Below are positions 60,127 through 64,000 of a stretch of DNA of 64,000 nucleotides, in pieces. Numbering within the stretch: the stretch's first letter is position 1; every line of letters begins with the position of its first letter. The DNA comes from Treponema sp. (GTDB lineage Bacteria > Spirochaetota > Spirochaetia > Treponematales > Breznakiellaceae), in assembly GCA_009777535.1 (NCBI GenBank), contig WRLP01000004.1:62001-126000 (forward strand), given 5' to 3'. The position numbers and the translations under genes are program-made. The notes below the pieces were generated by a model. The model saw only the letters and a program-made list of their open reading frames with translations. It searched no databases and was not told the DNA's origin.

Positions 60127-61640
60127 AAATTTAACTCCTTTGCGCGAAATGTATTTCCCCGCAGGCCGCTCAGGGTAAGCTCTGCGAAAGAACCGATCAT
60201 GGCAGGGCGGCCGGGGACAACGACCATTTCATCTCTTTCAGTGCGTGTTATTAATTCATCGGCATTTTTTCGGGAAATTCCTTCTACCAAAACCTTCTCG
60301 CGGCTGCCAATTCTGCCTTTTAAAAGCTGCTGGGTATGTTTTTTTTGCAGTGAAATTACCCTGGAAAGCCTCTGCCTTTTTATATCTTCGCTTATTCTGC
60401 CGGGTAAATCAAAGGCTGCCGTCCCTTCCCTGGGATTAAAGTGGTACATATAGGCATAAAGAAATTTTACTTCTTCCATCAGTTCAAGAGTTTCTTTCAG
60501 ATCATCATCAGTTTCGCCGGGAAAACCTACAAGAATGTCCGTGGAAAGACTGATTTCCGGCATAAAGAAACGTATTTCCGTGACCAGCGACAGAAATTGC
60601 TCCCGTGTGTATTTACGGTTCATAGATTCGAGCACCCTGTTCGAGCCGTGCTGAACTGGCAGGTGCAGATGGCGGCAAAAAATTGAATTCTGCGCCATTA
60701 CATTTATGGTTTGGGAAGAAAAATTTCCCGGATTGGCGGATAGAAAGCGAATCCATTTTATCCCGCTTTTTTCAGCCTCGCCGGCGATGAATGTCAAAAG
60801 ACCGGCAAAATCAACCAACCCCGCCGCAGAGCGGACGGGGTATGGTTGTTTAGGTAAGGTATTTGCCTCAGGGTTCATACCTTTTATATCGCCCCAGAGG
60901 GGCGGGGTAACCTCAACCGAGCCGCAAGAGCGGCGAAGGTTCCCCTCTTGATGAACCCTTCGCATACAATCCAGTTTATTTTCGCCATCTTTCCATGCAT
61001 AACTGTTGACATTCTGCCCAAGCAGGGTAATCTCTTTTACCCCCTGCAGGCCGGCAAGATTGATCTCTTGCGCTATGGAAGCGGGATCGCGGCTTATTTC
61101 CCTGCCGCGGACGTATGGGACAATGCAGTATGAACAGAAATTGTTACAGCCGTGCATGATGGGGAGGAAGCTGCGCACCGCCGGCGAAGACTGCCCATGT
61201 TCAAAATGCAGGGGTGAAAAAGAAAAAACCGGCGTTTCCGTAAAAACAAACTCCGCCCTGCCGGTTTTTTCCGCAGACTGTTTTTCCGCCGCTTCCAAAA
61301 TCATCGGAAACATCGCGCGGCTGGAAGTACCCATCACATAATCTACTGTGGGGTATTTTACCTTGATTTCTGTGCCAAGGCGCTCTGCCATGCAGCCCGC
61401 TATAACAAGGGTCATGCGCCGGTGAAAGGGGAGTTTCTTTTTAATGCTGTGATAATGGGCGATGCGGCCAAGAACCCGCTTTTCCGCAGTAAGCCGGACA
61501 GAACAGGTGTTGATAAGAACCAGATCGGCGCCCTCGCCGTCGTCCGCCTCCGCCCAGCCGCGCTCTTTGCAGGCTAGGGTCAGAGCTGAAGACTCGGCGC
61601 AGTTCATCTGGCAGCCGTAAGTTTCAAAGTGGTAGGTCAT
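60111..61640 (-). CDS. miaB: tRNA-2-methylthio-N6-dimethylallyladenosine synthase, with 50-residue insertion
   Basis: 509 aa; relatives are about 440-460. N-terminal cluster cysteines C10, C46 and C83; radical-SAM triad C165-x3-C169-x2-C172 (HGCNNFCSYCIVPY); a TRAM domain at the C-terminus. It adds a methylthio group to i6A-37 of tRNAs reading UNN codons. About residues 225-274 are an extra block with no counterpart in family members, encoded by a multi-hairpin DNA element at 60813-60968. The frame is open across it, so the enzyme may tolerate it as a surface loop of the radical-SAM barrel. The stop overlaps the LapA-like gene by 16 bp. Confidence 0.95.
   Translation of the reverse strand: MTYHFETYGCQMNCAESSALTLACKERGWAEADDGEGADLVLINTCSVRLTAEKRVLGRIAHYHSIKKKLPFHRRMTLVIAGCMAERLGTEIKVKYPTVDYVMGTSSRAMFPMILEAAEKQSAEKTGRAEFVFTETPVFSFSPLHFEHGQSSPAVRSFLPIMHGCNNFCSYCIVPYVRGREISRDPASIAQEINLAGLQGVKEITLLGQNVNSYAWKDGENKLDCMRRVHQEGNLRRSCGSVEVTPPLWGDIKGMNPEANTLPKQPYPVRSAAGLVDFAGLLTFIAGEAEKSGIKWIRFLSANPGNFSSQTINVMAQNSIFCRHLHLPVQHGSNRVLESMNRKYTREQFLSLVTEIRFFMPEISLSTDILVGFPGETDDDLKETLELMEEVKFLYAYMYHFNPREGTAAFDLPGRISEDIKRQRLSRVISLQKKHTQQLLKGRIGSREKVLVEGISRKNADELITRTERDEMVVVPGRPAMIGSFAELTLSGLRGNTFRAKELNLCPGD
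60813..60968. repeat. Multi-hairpin palindromic element inserted in miaB
   Basis: Three GC-rich hairpins with AGA-type loops: 60819-60840, 60890-60904 (perfect 6-bp stem) and 60921-60934 (GCCGC-AAGA-GCGGC). GGGTTCAT at 60871-60878 pairs with ATGAACCC at 60951-60958 and encloses the latter two. It is GC-richer than the surrounding gene and adds about 50 codons without a stop. Confidence 0.75.
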
Positions 61641-61650
61641 TGGGCGAAAA

Positions 61651-62040
61651 TTACGATCTTTTCTTTAAGCCGAGAAAAAATTTAATGCCGTTCAGGACGC
61701 CCATGGCCAACATTCCGACGGCACCGATACTCATAAGGGTGCCGGCGATCGCTCTTATGAATGGAATGCTGGTTTTAGAAAGTATGGTTAATACGCCGGC
61801 TGCGGTAATTATCGCGCCGGGCTTTGTATCAGCCGGATCTTTTGACTTCAGCGAAGCAATGCCCAGTACGCAGATAATGGCGCCGATAATCAAACCCAAT
61901 ACCCTGAAGCGCGCGACAAATTGTAGTATAAAAAGAAAAATTCCGCCGGCGCTGTAAACAATGGCGGTGATTCCGTGCTTGGCCAAATTAGATGTGGTAG
62001 GATATTCGCCTCTCTTTTCAATTTCGTTCATATTAACCAT
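61651..62040 (-). CDS. Small membrane protein of unknown function
   Basis: 129 aa from the ATG at 62040, which overlaps the folD stop by 8 bp; the ATG at 62031 is an alternative. Three or four hydrophobic segments (IVYSAGGIFLFILQFVA, VLGLIIGAIICVLGIASL, GAIITAAGVLTIL, LMSIGAVGMLAMGVL) with a basic tail KKRS. I recognise no family. It lies between folD and miaB on the same strand. Confidence 0.6.
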   Translation of the reverse strand: MVNMNEIEKRGEYPTTSNLAKHGITAIVYSAGGIFLFILQFVARFRVLGLIIGAIICVLGIASLKSKDPADTKPGAIITAAGVLTILSKTSIPFIRAIAGTLMSIGAVGMLAMGVLNGIKFFLGLKKRS

Positions 62041-62908
62041 TATATCTATTTTCGGCGGCTTCGACCACATTTTGCAGCAGCATGGCAATGGTCATCGGCC
62101 CAACCCCGCCGGGAACCGGCGTAATATAGCCGGCTTTCTGCGACACCGCCGGGTCTACATCCCCGCACAGCCTGTAACCATTTTTCGCTGAAGGATCGCC
62201 GACGCGGTTTACCCCAACATCAATAACAGCCGCGCCCTCTTTTACCATTTCCGGCCTGATAAGAGAGGGCTTTCCGGCGGCAGCGATCAGTATATCCGCT
62301 TCCAGTGTGTGATGCGAAAGATCCTTAGTGCTGGTATGGCAGATTGTTACTGTAGCGTTCGCATCCTGGCGGATTAAAAGATTCGCAAGGGGTTTACCCA
62401 CGATATTTGATCGCCCCACAATTACAGTATGGGAGCCGGAAACCGCAATCCTGTACTCGCGCAGCAGCGTTATTACCCCCATCGGCGTGCAGGGCAGAAA
62501 GCCGCTCCTGCCGAGAACCATGCTGCCAACAGAAACAGGGTGAAAACCGTCAACATCCTTTGTAGGAACAACTGCGCAGATTATCTTTTGCTGATCAATA
62601 TGTTTCGGCAGAGGAAGCTGCACAAGGATGCCGTGGACTCTTTCATGATTGTTTAATTCATCAATCAGGGAAAGGAGAGCCGCCTCTGTTGTATCTTTCG
62701 GCAGCCTGTAGTCGCGGCTTTCCATACCAGCAAGGGAAAGCGCCCTTTCCTTGGCGGTAACATAGGAAAGGCTTGCAGGGTCGTCTCCAACCAGAATTAC
62801 TGCCAGGCATGGAACAATTCCCTTTTCGCCAAGAGCCGAAACCCTTACTTTTAATTTTTCGCGGATTGATTCTGATACTGCCTTTCCGTCAATTATTACC
62901 GCCGCCAT
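62033..62908 (-). CDS. folD: Bifunctional methylenetetrahydrofolate dehydrogenase/cyclohydrolase
   Basis: 291 aa. It interconverts 5,10-methylene-, methenyl- and 10-formyl-THF. Seen: the SLSYVTAKERAL region with Y49 and K53-type catalytic residues, VQLPLPKHID, KDVDGFHP, PCTPMGVI, and the NADP-binding VIVGRSNIVGKPLANLL; ends with the conserved TPVPGGVGPMTIAML. In acetogenic termite treponemes it would belong to the C1 branch, but no other C1 gene is here. It overlaps the thiN stop by 20 bp. Confidence 0.97.
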   Translation of the reverse strand: MAAVIIDGKAVSESIREKLKVRVSALGEKGIVPCLAVILVGDDPASLSYVTAKERALSLAGMESRDYRLPKDTTEAALLSLIDELNNHERVHGILVQLPLPKHIDQQKIICAVVPTKDVDGFHPVSVGSMVLGRSGFLPCTPMGVITLLREYRIAVSGSHTVIVGRSNIVGKPLANLLIRQDANATVTICHTSTKDLSHHTLEADILIAAAGKPSLIRPEMVKEGAAVIDVGVNRVGDPSAKNGYRLCGDVDPAVSQKAGYITPVPGGVGPMTIAMLLQNVVEAAENRYNG

Positions 62909-63554
62909 AGCTCCTCCCTTCCAATGGGACTATTACCATAAACCGCCCTGCCTCCGCCCTAATCGAAAATTGTCCGTTAGGTGCTACATTGCTCAAGCCG
63001 AAGAATCCCCTGCTCCAGCGCAGGTCATCAAGCGGCCACTTCAGTCCGCCGCTTTTTGCTTTCCAGGGGCCAATGCCGAGGGGAAAAACGGAAACTATGC
63101 TGCCAGTATCGACATTCATCGAAATCTCTTTTTTCCCAGAGGCGGCGTCGATGCAGTGGATATCTTCAAAGCCGGTAATCCAGCGGCGCGGGAAAATGTC
63201 CATCTCGAACAGAGAGCGAATCCCGAAAAGGTGATCGATTCTGCCGCCGCCCCCGCCAATTATCCAGACCTCATCGCAGCCCTTTTCCAAAACAAGGGAA
63301 AAAGCCAGCTCCGTATCGGTTGCATCCTTGTCAGCCTTATGGCGTATAACGTTTTGCGGCGGATAAACCGCAAGCCGCGCAGTGTCGTCCAGGGAGTCCA
63401 TGTCGCCGACAATCAGATCAGGGCTTATTCCGGCGCTTTCGGCCTTTTGCAGCCCTGAATCGGCGGCAACAATGAACGCATCTCTGTCTTTCAGCGCCCC
63501 TTGTATTACCGCCGCCGCCGGCCCTTCCCCGCCTGTAAAAACAACACCCAGCAC
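62889..63554 (-). CDS. thiN: Thiamine pyrophosphokinase
   Basis: 221 aa. It phosphorylates thiamine to TPP with ATP. Motifs: VVFTGGEGP, VAADSGLQKAESAGISPDLIVGDMDSL, the HKADKDATDTELAF segment with its acidic metal ligands, GGGGGRIDHLFG, and a C-terminal beta-sandwich with SVFPLG and GLKWPLDD. It overlaps folD by 20 bp and is read first. Confidence 0.92.
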   Translation of the reverse strand: MLGVVFTGGEGPAAAVIQGALKDRDAFIVAADSGLQKAESAGISPDLIVGDMDSLDDTARLAVYPPQNVIRHKADKDATDTELAFSLVLEKGCDEVWIIGGGGGRIDHLFGIRSLFEMDIFPRRWITGFEDIHCIDAASGKKEISMNVDTGSIVSVFPLGIGPWKAKSGGLKWPLDDLRWSRGFFGLSNVAPNGQFSIRAEAGRFMVIVPLEGRSYGGGNN

Positions 63555-63576
63555 GCTATTTCCCCATTAAAATTTA

Positions 63577-63660
63577 TAAAATTTAACCACTAACCACACG
63601 AACCAAACGAACAAGCTGAAATTTGAAATTCGTGTCGTTAGTGTGGTTCGTGGTAAAAAT
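63577..63660. repeat. Imperfect palindrome of ACCACGAAC-type repeats
   Basis: Left arm with ACCAC, AACCACACGAACC and AACGAAC; right arm GTGTCGTTAGTGTGGTTCGTGGT is its approximate complement. A shorter, unpaired piece of the same kind (AACCACGAACAGCACGAAC) is at 56822-56840. Together with some flanking sequence it fills the gap between thiN and the following gene. Confidence 0.7.
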
Positions 63661-63720
63661 AATTACTTATTATCTATCCAGTAGTTTTTATAGTATACTT
63701 TGACGGGGAAGGAAATTCAA

Positions 63721-64000
63721 TTGAAAAAAACAATCGAAGCGGCGCTGAAAGAAATTGCCTCTGTTATAAATGGCGGCGGAAAGCAGGCATACCTTGTCGG
63801 CGGCGCTGTACGTGATATGCTGATGGGGAAAAAAATCCACGACTGGGACATCGCTACCGATGCCTTACCCGAAGAAGTAACCGCCCTTTTCAGGAAGGCA
63901 GGCGGCAAGGTGATTCCCACCGGCATCAAACATGGAACCGTAACAGTCCTCTACCGCAAAAACAGCGTCGAAGTAACGACGTTCAGGACCGAGGCCGGCT
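63721..64000 (+). CDS. cca: CCA-adding-type tRNA nucleotidyltransferase, 3' end cut by window edge
   Basis: 93 residues from a TTG at 63721 with GGAAGGAAA upstream and TATACT at 63694-63699. The head motif [30 protein letters not shown] carries the catalytic DxD, and [11 protein letters not shown] plus [10 protein letters not shown] follow, as in CCA-adding and related enzymes of the class II polymerase-beta superfamily. The rest is outside the window, so CCA versus A-adding activity cannot be judged; tRNA-Cys here lacks an encoded CCA, which fits. Confidence 0.85.
   Translation, partial: MKKTIEAALKEIASVINGGGKQAYLVGGAVRDMLMGKKIHDWDIATDALPEEVTALFRKAGGKVIPTGIKHGTVTVLYRKNSVEVTTFRTEAG

Overview
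The window is one continuous stretch of a spirochaete chromosome, most likely a Treponema of the insect- or animal-gut group. This is inferred from gene content and order (rimP-nusA-infB-rbfA-truB-rpsO-pnp in one block, a 146-aa CheY, many lipoproteins with loose lipoboxes, FIVAR-type lipoproteins, several AAA/DUF4143 ATPases) and from a roughly balanced base composition. No species can be fixed from the sequence alone. No prophage, CRISPR array, rRNA operon or complete insertion sequence is present; one tRNA gene (tRNA-Cys, GCA) was found.

Layout. 1-5.1 kb: a flavodiiron protein cut by the left edge, CheY, a tRNA-dihydrouridine synthase, an S-component-like membrane protein, and a NarL-type two-component pair. 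5.2-12.6 kb is the accessory region: two intact AAA/DUF4143 ATPases, the deletion remnant of a third, two mosaic FIVAR lipoproteins, an unrecognised 327-aa protein, and three short repeat arrays, one before each ATPase locus. 12.7-25.5 kb: FtsK, GlgC, a D,D-carboxypeptidase, PtsI, a glycosyltransferase, ClpC, small envelope proteins, and a double cyclic-nucleotide-binding regulator. 25.6-40.4 kb is a minus-strand block of 13 closely packed genes, from rimP (upstream) through translation, RNA-decay and LptF/LptG genes to murB. 40.5-49.7 kb: a stand-alone H-NOX sensor, an orphan adenine methyltransferase, MetA, an EutT-like adenosyltransferase, PaaK with its ACT partner, GlgA, a DUF362 protein, a CNNM/CBS protein and tRNA-Cys. 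49.7-64 kb: hydantoinase, EttA, PcnB, a lysophospholipase-like hydrolase, several secreted proteins, MiaB, FolD, ThiN, and the start of a CCA-adding-type enzyme.

How the genes fit together. Glycogen synthesis is represented by glgC and glgA, which are not adjacent. The rimP block couples transcription elongation and termination (NusA), initiation (IF2), ribosome maturation, tRNA modification and RNA decay; its leader carries a terminator-like hairpin just before the rimP ribosome binding site. Envelope functions recur (LptF/G, MurB, carboxypeptidase, SPOR protein, many lipoproteins).

Points that stand out: (1) each of three ATPase loci is preceded by its own array of phased direct repeats (23-, 23- and 33-bp periods); (2) at least seven genes have a -10 hexamer exactly 6-7 nt before the start codon and no ribosome binding site, so they are probably leaderless; (3) two copies of a ~115-119 bp palindromic element have diverged while keeping their pairing; (4) a ~155-bp multi-hairpin element is inserted in frame in miaB, and a low-complexity GGGGACT-type repeat is in frame in truB; (5) there is an H-NOX gas sensor whose heme ligands are all present but which lacks the distal oxygen-binding tyrosine.
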